32,809 nt of DNA from assembly GCA_902774125.1 (NCBI GenBank), contig CACYHD010000020.1, positions 1 to 32,809 on the forward strand, written 5' to 3'. The notes beneath the pieces were generated by a model. The model ran no database searches. It was not told the DNA's origin and saw only the letters and a program-made list of their open reading frames with translations. Below are positions 25,575-32,809 of the stretch, piece after piece; the first letter of the stretch is position 1, and each line of letters starts with the position of its first letter. This DNA is from an uncultured Lachnospiraceae bacterium (GTDB lineage: Bacteria; Bacillota; Clostridia; Lachnospirales; Lachnospiraceae). Both the position numbers and the translations under genes were made by a program.

Positions 25575-26753
25575 ATGAATATTCGCTTTTTGGCACAATC
25601 AGAATTTTTTAACGGTATTCATCTCAAGGAAGATATCGTTTTGGAAAAAGAATATGAGGCAGGCCCTTTTGAAAATATTCCCAAGGTTAGATATTTTTTG
25701 TATTACCTTGAAGAAAATGTAAGAAAAGAAGTGGCTCCACACCATGATAAGGTTGATATATTCAAGATAAGCGATTGTGTTTTTGAATCCAACTTTTTAT
25801 ATTTCACAGAATATGATCTTCAGCCAGATGATACATATGAGTTTAATATTTACAGATATAATATCACAGACCATACGTACAAAAAGATTATAACTCTCAA
25901 GGATAACGTTAATCTTTATCCTGACAGAAAACAGATCAAAATCTATATATTAGACGAGGCTAACTTGATAATTCAGCGCGCGTTGCCAAAGGCTTCTTCA
26001 ACATCAAGCAGATATGGCTTCCACGATTTTTCGCTAATTGTGTTTAACTTCGTCAAAAACAAACAGATTCTTATAAACGATCCAACATTGAGCAACAACG
26101 GAATTGATTTTATTATTCCTACAGGCGAAAACAGCTGTATTATGAAGACTGGATATCCTGTGTTCGATGATGGTGTTGATACTGAGGATGATGCTGCAGT
26201 AGAGTCACTAATTGATCTTAATATTTCACAATTTATTAGTGATCTTCAGCTTGAGCAGCAAAACCTTGTTTTTACAAATATTGATCAATGCTTTTTTGAC
26301 TCAACAATTATCGATGCGAAGGTCAACTCTAATTACTTGATTTATTCTAAGTATGATCACGATGATAGTGAAGAGAGCATTGTTTTCTACAATCTAGAGT
26401 CTAAGGAGACATATACATGTATTAACAAGACTCAGCACAGTAGAACTTTAATGAAGAATGCAACTGTTATTGATAACGTTCCATATATTTACACAAAAAC
26501 ATCTCAAGGATACGAGTTCAGAAACCTTGTCACAGATGAGGTCGAAAACATTTATCCAAGCGATTACAACATTGTTTTTATCAACAACACAACAATAATC
26601 GCTTCAATTAAAGAAAAAAATATTTGGAATAAGGTCAAAGAAAACGTTGCAATAATTAAATATCCTGGTAAAAAAATTGTTCTTAAAGAAAATGGTGTTT
26701 TTATCGGTGCAATCGCATCTAACAAAGAGACAACATTCATTTTCTTAGAATAA
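25575..26753 (+). CDS. Unrecognised 392-residue cytoplasmic protein
   Basis: I do not recognise this family. There is no signal peptide and no membrane helix. The protein is rich in Asn, Ile, Tyr, Phe and Asp, with an acidic stretch near residue 200 (DDGVDTEDDAAVES). Repeating beta-strand/turn patterns such as SNYLIYSKYD..SIVFYNLESKETYTC and NIVFINNTTIIASIKEK suggest an all-beta, possibly beta-propeller-like fold; this is inference from pattern only. No catalytic motif is evident. The ATG at 25575 is the only plausible start because an in-frame TGA lies at 25557-25559. It has a candidate promoter of its own and is followed after 24 bp by the folate enzyme gene. Codon use resembles the neighbours, so there is no sign of recent transfer. 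Confidence 0.85.
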   Translation: MNIRFLAQSEFFNGIHLKEDIVLEKEYEAGPFENIPKVRYFLYYLEENVRKEVAPHHDKVDIFKISDCVFESNFLYFTEYDLQPDDTYEFNIYRYNITDHTYKKIITLKDNVNLYPDRKQIKIYILDEANLIIQRALPKASSTSSRYGFHDFSLIVFNFVKNKQILINDPTLSNNGIDFIIPTGENSCIMKTGYPVFDDGVDTEDDAAVESLIDLNISQFISDLQLEQQNLVFTNIDQCFFDSTIIDAKVNSNYLIYSKYDHDDSEESIVFYNLESKETYTCINKTQHSRTLMKNATVIDNVPYIYTKTSQGYEFRNLVTDEVENIYPSDYNIVFINNTTIIASIKEKNIWNKVKENVAIIKYPGKKIVLKENGVFIGAIASNKETTFIFLE

Positions 26754-26777
26754 TATATTTGGAAAAGGAAGATAATT

Positions 26778-27305
26778 ATGGATAAGGCTACATTGAGAAA
26801 AACAATAATGAAACAACGCAGCGAGCTTTCACAGGAAGAAGTTCAAAGAAGAAGCAAGAAAATATGCGAAAAGATATTGCGTCTTCCTGAATATAAGTCT
26901 AGCAAGGTAGTATATCTTTACTATCCTATTAACAACGAGGTGGATTTGCGCCTAGTTGCTAAGGACTGCCTTGAAAAAGGCAAAACAATGGCTTTTCCTA
27001 AAGTTATTGACGGACAGATAGAGTTTTTTGTTGCTAGTTCTGAAGATGACTTTGAGCCTGGCGCTTATAACATTCCTGAGCCAAAAGAAGATATCAAAGC
27101 TCCAAAGGCTGATCTTTTGCTTGCTCCAGGTGTTGCTTTTTCCATTGATGCAATGAGAGTAGGATATGGTGGTGGAATGTATGATAGATTTTTGTCTAAA
27201 AACTCAGTTCATACAATAGGAGTTTGCTATTCATTCCAGCTACTCAACAGAGTCCCAACTCTTGCTCACGACGAGCGTTTGGATGAAATAATTTATGATG
27301 AATAG
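26778..27305 (+). CDS. 5-formyltetrahydrofolate cyclo-ligase
   Basis: ATP-dependent conversion of 5-formyl-THF to 5,10-methenyl-THF, which salvages an inhibitory folate. 175 residues. N-terminal KATLRKTIMKQRSELS and the ATP-binding region G129-YGGGMYDRFL near the C-terminus are diagnostic, along with LLLAPGVAFS. The site GGAAAAGGAAG precedes the ATG. miaB starts 8 bp downstream. Symbols ygfA, fau and yqgN are all in use, so I leave the symbol blank. Confidence 0.94.
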   Translation: MDKATLRKTIMKQRSELSQEEVQRRSKKICEKILRLPEYKSSKVVYLYYPINNEVDLRLVAKDCLEKGKTMAFPKVIDGQIEFFVASSEDDFEPGAYNIPEPKEDIKAPKADLLLAPGVAFSIDAMRVGYGGGMYDRFLSKNSVHTIGVCYSFQLLNRVPTLAHDERLDEIIYDE

Positions 27306-27313
27306 GTAATTTT

Positions 27314-28717
27314 ATGAATTTTAAAAACGAAGAAGAAAAACAGTTATATTATATTGAAAAATGTAAAGAATTAGTAAGTCACAAGGCCAATGTTTTGGGC
27401 AGAAAACTAACTGCCTGCGTAACAACATTTGGTTGCCAAATGAACTTCAAGGATTCTGAAAAATTAGAAGGAATATTAAACAAAATCGGCTATGAAATAA
27501 TAGATAATGAACATGCCGATTTTGTTTTGTATAACACATGTACAGTAAGAGAGAATGCCAACTTCAAAATTTACGGACGTTTGGGATATCTTCATAAGCT
27601 CAAAGAAAAGAATAAAGATATGATCATTGCTCTTTGCGGCTGTATGATGCAAGAGCCTCATGTTATCAAAAAGCTCAATGAAAGCTACAAGTTTGTTGAT
27701 ATTATTTTTGGCACTCACAATGTTTATATGCTTGCTGAGCTGTTGTATAAACGTCTTTTTGAAGGACACAAAGTTGAGGATATTCAGGAAGGAACAGACC
27801 TTATCGTTGAAAATCTTCCGCAGATTCGCAAGTATTCATTCAAGGCTGGCGTCAATATTATGTACGGCTGCAATAATTTTTGCAGTTACTGCATTGTTCC
27901 TTACGTGAGAGGACGCGAACGCAGTAGAGACCCAGAAGAAATAATTAAAGAATGTAACCGTCTTGTTCAAGATGGCGTTAAGGAAATAATGCTTCTTGGC
28001 CAAAACGTTAACTCATATGGCAAAACACTAGATAATCCAATAAGCTTTGCTACGTTGCTCAAAAAAGTCAGCGAAGTTGAGGGATTAGAGAGAATTAGAT
28101 TTATGACATCTCATCCTAAAGATTTGTCTGATGAACTTATTGCAACAATGGCTTCATCACCTAAGATTTGTAAGCAATTCCATCTGCCACTACAGTCCGG
28201 AAGCGACACAATTCTTAAGGCAATGAACAGACATTACACAAAAGCTGACTACTTGAATCTAGTAAAGAAGCTAAGAGAATCTGTAAGTGATATCGGTCTG
28301 TCTACAGATATCATCGTCGGTTTCCCTGGCGAGACAGAAGAAGACTTCCTAGAAACTCTTGATGTGATTAAGCAAGCTAGATTTGATTCTGTGTTTACTT
28401 TTATTTACTCGAAGAGAACAGGAACTCCTGCGGCAGAAATGCCTAACCAAGTTCCGGAAGATGTTATCAAAGACAGATTCAACAGATTGTTAGAAGTTGT
28501 CAATTCAATTTCCAATGAAAAAGTATTAGAAAAAGAAAACAGTGTTGAGACAGTGCTTGTCGAGGAAGAAAATTCCAAGATTGATGGTTATGTAACAGGA
28601 CGACTAAGCAACAACACACTAGTTCACTTCAAGGGTGATACTGATCTTATTGGACAATTAGTAGATGTAAAACTTAAAAAAGCCAAAGGCTTTTATTATT
28701 TGGGAGAAATCGTATAA
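27314..28717 (+). CDS. miaB: tRNA-2-methylthio-N6-isopentenyladenosine(37) synthase MiaB
   Basis: Radical-SAM enzyme that adds methylthio to i6A37 of tRNAs reading UNN codons. 467 residues. The N-terminal UPF0004 domain has cluster Cys at C41 (FGCQMN), C76 (NTCTV) and C110 (CGCMM). The radical-SAM CxxxCxxC is C186, C190, C193 (CNNFCSYC), followed by VPYVRGRERSR. A C-terminal TRAM domain covers about 405-465. The stop overlaps the mutS start by one base (TAATG), as is common in Clostridia. Confidence 0.97.
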   Translation: MNFKNEEEKQLYYIEKCKELVSHKANVLGRKLTACVTTFGCQMNFKDSEKLEGILNKIGYEIIDNEHADFVLYNTCTVRENANFKIYGRLGYLHKLKEKNKDMIIALCGCMMQEPHVIKKLNESYKFVDIIFGTHNVYMLAELLYKRLFEGHKVEDIQEGTDLIVENLPQIRKYSFKAGVNIMYGCNNFCSYCIVPYVRGRERSRDPEEIIKECNRLVQDGVKEIMLLGQNVNSYGKTLDNPISFATLLKKVSEVEGLERIRFMTSHPKDLSDELIATMASSPKICKQFHLPLQSGSDTILKAMNRHYTKADYLNLVKKLRESVSDIGLSTDIIVGFPGETEEDFLETLDVIKQARFDSVFTFIYSKRTGTPAAEMPNQVPEDVIKDRFNRLLEVVNSISNEKVLEKENSVETVLVEEENSKIDGYVTGRLSNNTLVHFKGDTDLIGQLVDVKLKKAKGFYYLGEIV

Positions 28718-31413
28718 TGGCTTTACCTAAATTAATGCAGGACGTGTGGGACAATTCATTAGATAAGCTCACACCGATGATGCGCACATATTTTGATATA
28801 AAAAAAGAACATGATGATTGCATTTTGTTTTATCGCTTGGGCGATTTTTACGAAATGTTTTTTGATGATGCAATTACTGGCTCTAAGGAAATGGAGCTTA
28901 CTCTTACAGGCAAAAACTGTGGTTTGGACGAGAGAGCGCCAATGTGCGGCGTGCCTTTCCACTCAGTTGAAGGCTACATAAACAAGCTTGTATCAAAGGG
29001 CTACAAGGCATGTATTGTTGAACAGACAGAAGATGCATCTCAGGCCAAAGGTCTCGTAAAAAGAGAAGTTGTAAGAATTGTTACACCTGGAACGAATCTA
29101 GACCTTAACGCTCTTGATGAAGGCAAAAACAACTATATTAGTTCTGTAGTATATCTGGGAGAAGCTTATGGCATCTCCATATGTGATGTTACTACAGGAG
29201 ATTTTTATGTTACAGAAGTTTTTAGTGCTAAGGATATGCTTGATGAGATCAACAAGTTCAATCCAACAGAGATTATTTGTAACACTCCGTTTTTGGCACA
29301 GGGAATTGACGCGGGTTCACTTGAATACCTCAAATCAAGAATGAATATTTCTATTTTTGAACTCGATAGTTGGTATTTTGATTTTGATACATGCGAAAAC
29401 ACAATAAAAAAACATTTTGGTGTTTCAACATTGGACGGACTTGGACTAGGTGATAGCAAACCTTATATTTTTGCCAGCGGAAGTTTGCTCAAATACTTGT
29501 ATGAAACTCAGATGACATCATTGTCACATATTCTAACAATTAAGCCATATACAACTTCAACATTTATGATATTAGACTCTGCAACAAGACGTAATCTCGA
29601 GCTGACAGAGACTATGCGCGACAAGCAGAAGAAGGGCTCATTACTTTGGGTTTTGGACAAGACCAAAACAGCTATGGGCGCCAGACTTTTGCGCAATTAT
29701 GTTGAACAACCATTAGTAAGCAAAAAAGAAATCATAATGCGCCAGGAAGTAATAGAAGAGCTCAATAACTCGCTTATCACAAGAGATGAACTTAGAGAAT
29801 ACTTGGCTCCAATCTATGACCTTGAACGTCTTCTTGGCAAAATATCATACAGATCAGCCAATCCACGAGACTTGATTGCATTTAGAACAAGTCTTAAGAT
29901 GGTTCCTCATATCAAACATATAATTAAAGACTTCAAGTCACCATTGTTTGCTCAGATTTACAACAATCTGGACACACTCGATGACTTAACTAGTCTTATT
30001 GAAAATGCAATTGCTGATGAGCCTCCAATTACTATTAGAGAAGGCGGCATTATCCGCACTGGTTTTAACGAGGAAATTGACAGACTTAGAAGTTCCAAAA
30101 CTGACGGCAAAAAATGGCTGGCAGAACTTGAAACTAGAGAAAAAGAAAAGAACAATATCACAACATTAAAAGTTAAATACAATAAAGTTTTTGGTTATTT
30201 TATTGAGGTGTCCAAGTCATTTATTGATAAGGTGCCTGATTACTATCATAGAAAACAAACTCTCGTTAACGCTGAGCGTTATACAACTGATGAACTTAAA
30301 GAACTTGAAGATGTAATATTAGGTGCGGAAGACAAGCTTTTCTCACTTGAATACAATCTTTTCACTTCAGTTAGAGAAACTATATACGAGCAGATTTCAC
30401 GAATCAAACAGACAGCTCAAGCTATTGCTATGATTGATGTTTTTGCATCACTTGCATATGTTGCAGAGCGCAATGGTTATGTTAAACCTAACATCAATAG
30501 AAACGGTGTTCTTTCAATAAAGGATGGCCGCCATCCGGTTGTAGAGCAGATGCTTAATCAAAACATGTTCGTTACAAACAACACTTATCTCGATAATGAC
30601 GATCACAGATTGTCGATTATTACTGGTCCTAATATGGCCGGTAAATCAACATACATGCGTCAAACAGCCCTTATAGTACTCATGGCTCAGATTGGTTCAT
30701 TTATTCCTGCAGCCGAGGCGGATATTTCAATTTGCGACAAAATATTCACTCGAGTTGGCGCCAGCGATGATCTTTCAAGTGGTCAAAGTACATTTATGGT
30801 CGAAATGACAGAAGTAGCCAACATTCTACGCAATGCCACAAAGGACAGTCTTGTTATATTAGATGAGATTGGACGAGGCACAAGTACTTTTGACGGCTTG
30901 TCAATTGCGTGGGCTGTTGCAGAATATATTAGCAACAAAGACATTCTAGGAGCCAAGACTCTTTTTGCCACTCATTATCATGAGTTGACAGAATTAGAAG
31001 GCTCACTTCCGGGTGTTCACAATTATTGCATCAGTGTAAAAGAACAAGGTGAGGATGTTGTATTCCTCAGAAAAATTATTCCTGGTGGCGCTGACAAGTC
31101 TTATGGTATTCAAGTTGCCAAGCTTGCAGGCGTACCTAAAGCAGTGTTAGATAGAGCTAACATATTAGTTTCTCAATTATCTAACGCTGATATAGCCAAA
31201 AACGCTAAGGATATCGCTGCAAATGCTTCATCTGAGGCAATTTCTGCAAGCGATGTGAATGTTCAACTTACACTATTCGATGAGAATGCATTTAATGTGC
31301 CTGAAAGCACAATTGAAAAGGAAATCAAAAACTTAGATTTGAGTTCTATGTCACCAGTAGAATGTCTCAACTATTTGTTCGAATTACAAGGACGTATTAA
31401 AGGTGATAAATAA
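28717..31413 (+). CDS. mutS: DNA mismatch repair protein MutS
   Basis: Recognises mismatches and small loops. 898 residues. The mismatch-reading Phe-x-Glu is F44-Y-E46 in LGDFYEMFFDDA. The lever, clamp and core domains fill the middle. The ATPase has Walker A G637-PNMAGKST, then SSGQSTFMVEM and Walker B LVILDEIGRGTSTFDG, and ATHYHEL. Toward the C-terminus LTLFDENAF may be the beta-clamp contact (QLxLF-like). It shares one base with miaB on the left and one with mutL on the right, so all three are translationally coupled. Confidence 0.98.
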   Translation: MALPKLMQDVWDNSLDKLTPMMRTYFDIKKEHDDCILFYRLGDFYEMFFDDAITGSKEMELTLTGKNCGLDERAPMCGVPFHSVEGYINKLVSKGYKACIVEQTEDASQAKGLVKREVVRIVTPGTNLDLNALDEGKNNYISSVVYLGEAYGISICDVTTGDFYVTEVFSAKDMLDEINKFNPTEIICNTPFLAQGIDAGSLEYLKSRMNISIFELDSWYFDFDTCENTIKKHFGVSTLDGLGLGDSKPYIFASGSLLKYLYETQMTSLSHILTIKPYTTSTFMILDSATRRNLELTETMRDKQKKGSLLWVLDKTKTAMGARLLRNYVEQPLVSKKEIIMRQEVIEELNNSLITRDELREYLAPIYDLERLLGKISYRSANPRDLIAFRTSLKMVPHIKHIIKDFKSPLFAQIYNNLDTLDDLTSLIENAIADEPPITIREGGIIRTGFNEEIDRLRSSKTDGKKWLAELETREKEKNNITTLKVKYNKVFGYFIEVSKSFIDKVPDYYHRKQTLVNAERYTTDELKELEDVILGAEDKLFSLEYNLFTSVRETIYEQISRIKQTAQAIAMIDVFASLAYVAERNGYVKPNINRNGVLSIKDGRHPVVEQMLNQNMFVTNNTYLDNDDHRLSIITGPNMAGKSTYMRQTALIVLMAQIGSFIPAAEADISICDKIFTRVGASDDLSSGQSTFMVEMTEVANILRNATKDSLVILDEIGRGTSTFDGLSIAWAVAEYISNKDILGAKTLFATHYHELTELEGSLPGVHNYCISVKEQGEDVVFLRKIIPGGADKSYGIQVAKLAGVPKAVLDRANILVSQLSNADIAKNAKDIAANASSEAISASDVNVQLTLFDENAFNVPESTIEKEIKNLDLSSMSPVECLNYLFELQGRIKGDK

Positions 31414-32809
31414 TGAGTATTGTAAAACTTGATCAAAACACAATTAATCAAATTGCTGCAGGAGAAGTTGTAGACCGTCCATCATCTATTGTTAAAGAAT
31501 TGATGGAAAACAGCATTGATGCCGGTGCAAGTTCTGTGACAGTAGAAATTAAAGATGGTGGAATATCACTTATAAGAGTCACTGATAACGGTTCAGGAAT
31601 CGACCATGATGATATTCCTATTGCTTTTGAGCGCCATGCTACAAGTAAAATCAAAAACGCTTTAGACTTGGCAGCTATCGGCAGCCTTGGTTTTAGAGGA
31701 GAAGCACTATCATCAATCGCAGCAATTGCTCAGGTTGAAATGATCACAAAGACTAACGATGATCTTACAGGCTATAGATATGTTATTGAAGGTGGCAAGG
31801 AAGTAAGCTTCGACGAGATTGGTTCGCCATCAGGAACAACATTTATTGTAAGAAATATTTTTTACAACACTCCGGCTAGACGCAAATTCCTCAAATCTGC
31901 TCAGACAGAAGGAGGATATATTTCGGAAATTGTCGAAAAAATTGCTTTGTCTCATCCAGAAATATCGTTTGATTACATTGTAAACGGCAAAAACAAACTT
32001 CACACTCCAGGTAATAACAACCTTAAAGATACAATTTATTCTGTTTTTGGCAAAAACATAACTGACAACTTGCTAGAAATACATTGTAAGGATGGCGATT
32101 TTGCAATGGATGGATATATAGGAAAAGCTATTATATCTAAGGGCAATAGAACAGGCGAAAACTATTTTATTAATAACAGATATATTAAAGGTGATGTGTT
32201 GACTAAAGCCATTGAAGATGGCTACAAGTTCATTCTTATGCAACACAAATATCCGTTTTGCGTTTTGAATTTTACAATCGACAATGATCTAATCGATGTG
32301 AATGTTCATCCGTCCAAAATGGAACTAAGATTTAGAAATGCCAGCAAAGTTTATCCTGTAATAACCGACTCAATCGCCGCTACGTTAGTGGAGCGTCCTA
32401 ATATTACAGAGGTGAGTTTGACCGAGGAAGAAGAAGTCGAAGAACTAACTACTAAGCTTCCTGAAATTTTTGAAGATAATCGAAGAACTGAACTTCAACA
32501 AGAAGATATTGCTAACAGCTTTTCAAACAACGAGAATAACACAGCATCAGAAAGAGTTGTTTCCACACCTTCATTTAACAACGTTGAATCAGTTGAAGTA
32601 AGAGTTGATAGTACACCAAATATAAATTTTGTTAACACTAATACAATCACTTCTCAACCTGATGATAATATTAATTACTTGAGGGATGACACAGAATATA
32701 ACAATGCATCAATTGATAATTTCCTAACAGTTGAAGCGAAGCCAAAACACAAAATAATTGGTCAGGTTTTTGGCACTTATTGGATTGTTGAGTACGAAGA
32801 TAAAATGTA
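31413..32809 (+). CDS. mutL: DNA mismatch repair protein MutL (5' part, cut by window end)
   Basis: The frame is open from the ATG at 31413, which overlaps the mutS stop as TAATG, to the window end: 465 codons and two bases. GHKL ATPase motifs are visible: catalytic E29 and N33 in KELMENSIDAG, D58-NGSG62, and G93-FRGEAL99; the transducer domain follows with VNVHPSKMELRF near residue 295. A long, acidic, poorly conserved linker (about 325-440) leads to KIIGQVFGTYWIVEYE, the beginning of the C-terminal dimer/endonuclease domain. The endonuclease motif DQHAxxER lies beyond the window, so it cannot be checked. Confidence 0.97.
   Translation, partial: MSIVKLDQNTINQIAAGEVVDRPSSIVKELMENSIDAGASSVTVEIKDGGISLIRVTDNGSGIDHDDIPIAFERHATSKIKNALDLAAIGSLGFRGEALSSIAAIAQVEMITKTNDDLTGYRYVIEGGKEVSFDEIGSPSGTTFIVRNIFYNTPARRKFLKSAQTEGGYISEIVEKIALSHPEISFDYIVNGKNKLHTPGNNNLKDTIYSVFGKNITDNLLEIHCKDGDFAMDGYIGKAIISKGNRTGENYFINNRYIKGDVLTKAIEDGYKFILMQHKYPFCVLNFTIDNDLIDVNVHPSKMELRFRNASKVYPVITDSIAATLVERPNITEVSLTEEEEVEELTTKLPEIFEDNRRTELQQEDIANSFSNNENNTASERVVSTPSFNNVESVEVRVDSTPNINFVNTNTITSQPDDNINYLRDDTEYNNASIDNFLTVEAKPKHKIIGQVFGTYWIVEYEDKM

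Noticed and set aside
27476-27769. Open frames on the minus strand, such as those opposite miaB, mutS and the flavoproteins
   Set aside because: They lie wholly opposite well-supported genes, lack ribosome sites, and show no recognisable domain; they are complements of conserved coding sequence.

Overview
The window is a gene-dense, AT-rich stretch of chromosome in which every recognised gene lies on the + strand. Gene content and order (ffh-rpsP-khpA-rimM-trmD ... rplS-rbgA-rnhB-yraN, der-plsY-gpsA, phoH-ybeY, miaB-mutS-mutL) are those of a Firmicute, most like Clostridia of the Lachnospiraceae type. That placement is inferred from gene order, AT-rich codon use, strong GGAGG ribosome sites and protein style, not from a database search. 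No phage, IS element, CRISPR array, rRNA or tRNA gene was seen. No stretch over 300 bp lacks a gene; the largest gaps (about 160 bp before phoH and before tyrS) hold terminators and promoters.

Layout. 1-2877: SRP/ribosome maturation cluster (3' part of ffh, rpsP, khpA, a terminator-like hairpin, rimM, trmD). 2970-6499: a pair of ABC-exporter half-transporters sitting between trmD and rplS, which are usually neighbours; the first is broken by a deletion that removes Walker B and shifts the frame. 6518-9069: rplS with its own extended -10 promoter and an L19-leader-like hairpin, a strong terminator, then rbgA, rnhB and yraN. 9137-13721: der, plsY, gpsA and a cardiolipin-synthase-type phospholipase D, closed by a terminator. 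13809-17786: tyrS and alaS from one clear promoter, without a T-box. 17801-18118: rpsU, a 57-residue gene with its own promoter, leader hairpin and terminator. 18228-20841: phoH, ybeY and a DUF3048 membrane-anchored protein. 20855-25465: a SpoVB/YtgP-type flippase followed by two unrelated flavoproteins. 25575-26753: an unrecognised 392-residue protein with an unusual hairpin in its translation start region. 26778-end: 5-formyltetrahydrofolate cyclo-ligase, miaB, mutS and the 5' part of mutL.

Most of the window is housekeeping: protein targeting, ribosome assembly and tRNA modification, tRNA charging, phospholipid synthesis and mismatch repair. I did not find a clear new multi-gene system. 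The points that deserve a second look are the disrupted ABC half-transporter, a recent in-frame tandem duplication in the second flavoprotein with a readable slippage footprint, the hairpin between ribosome site and start codon of the orphan gene, that orphan gene itself, and a perfect 14-bp inverted repeat just downstream of the flippase promoter.
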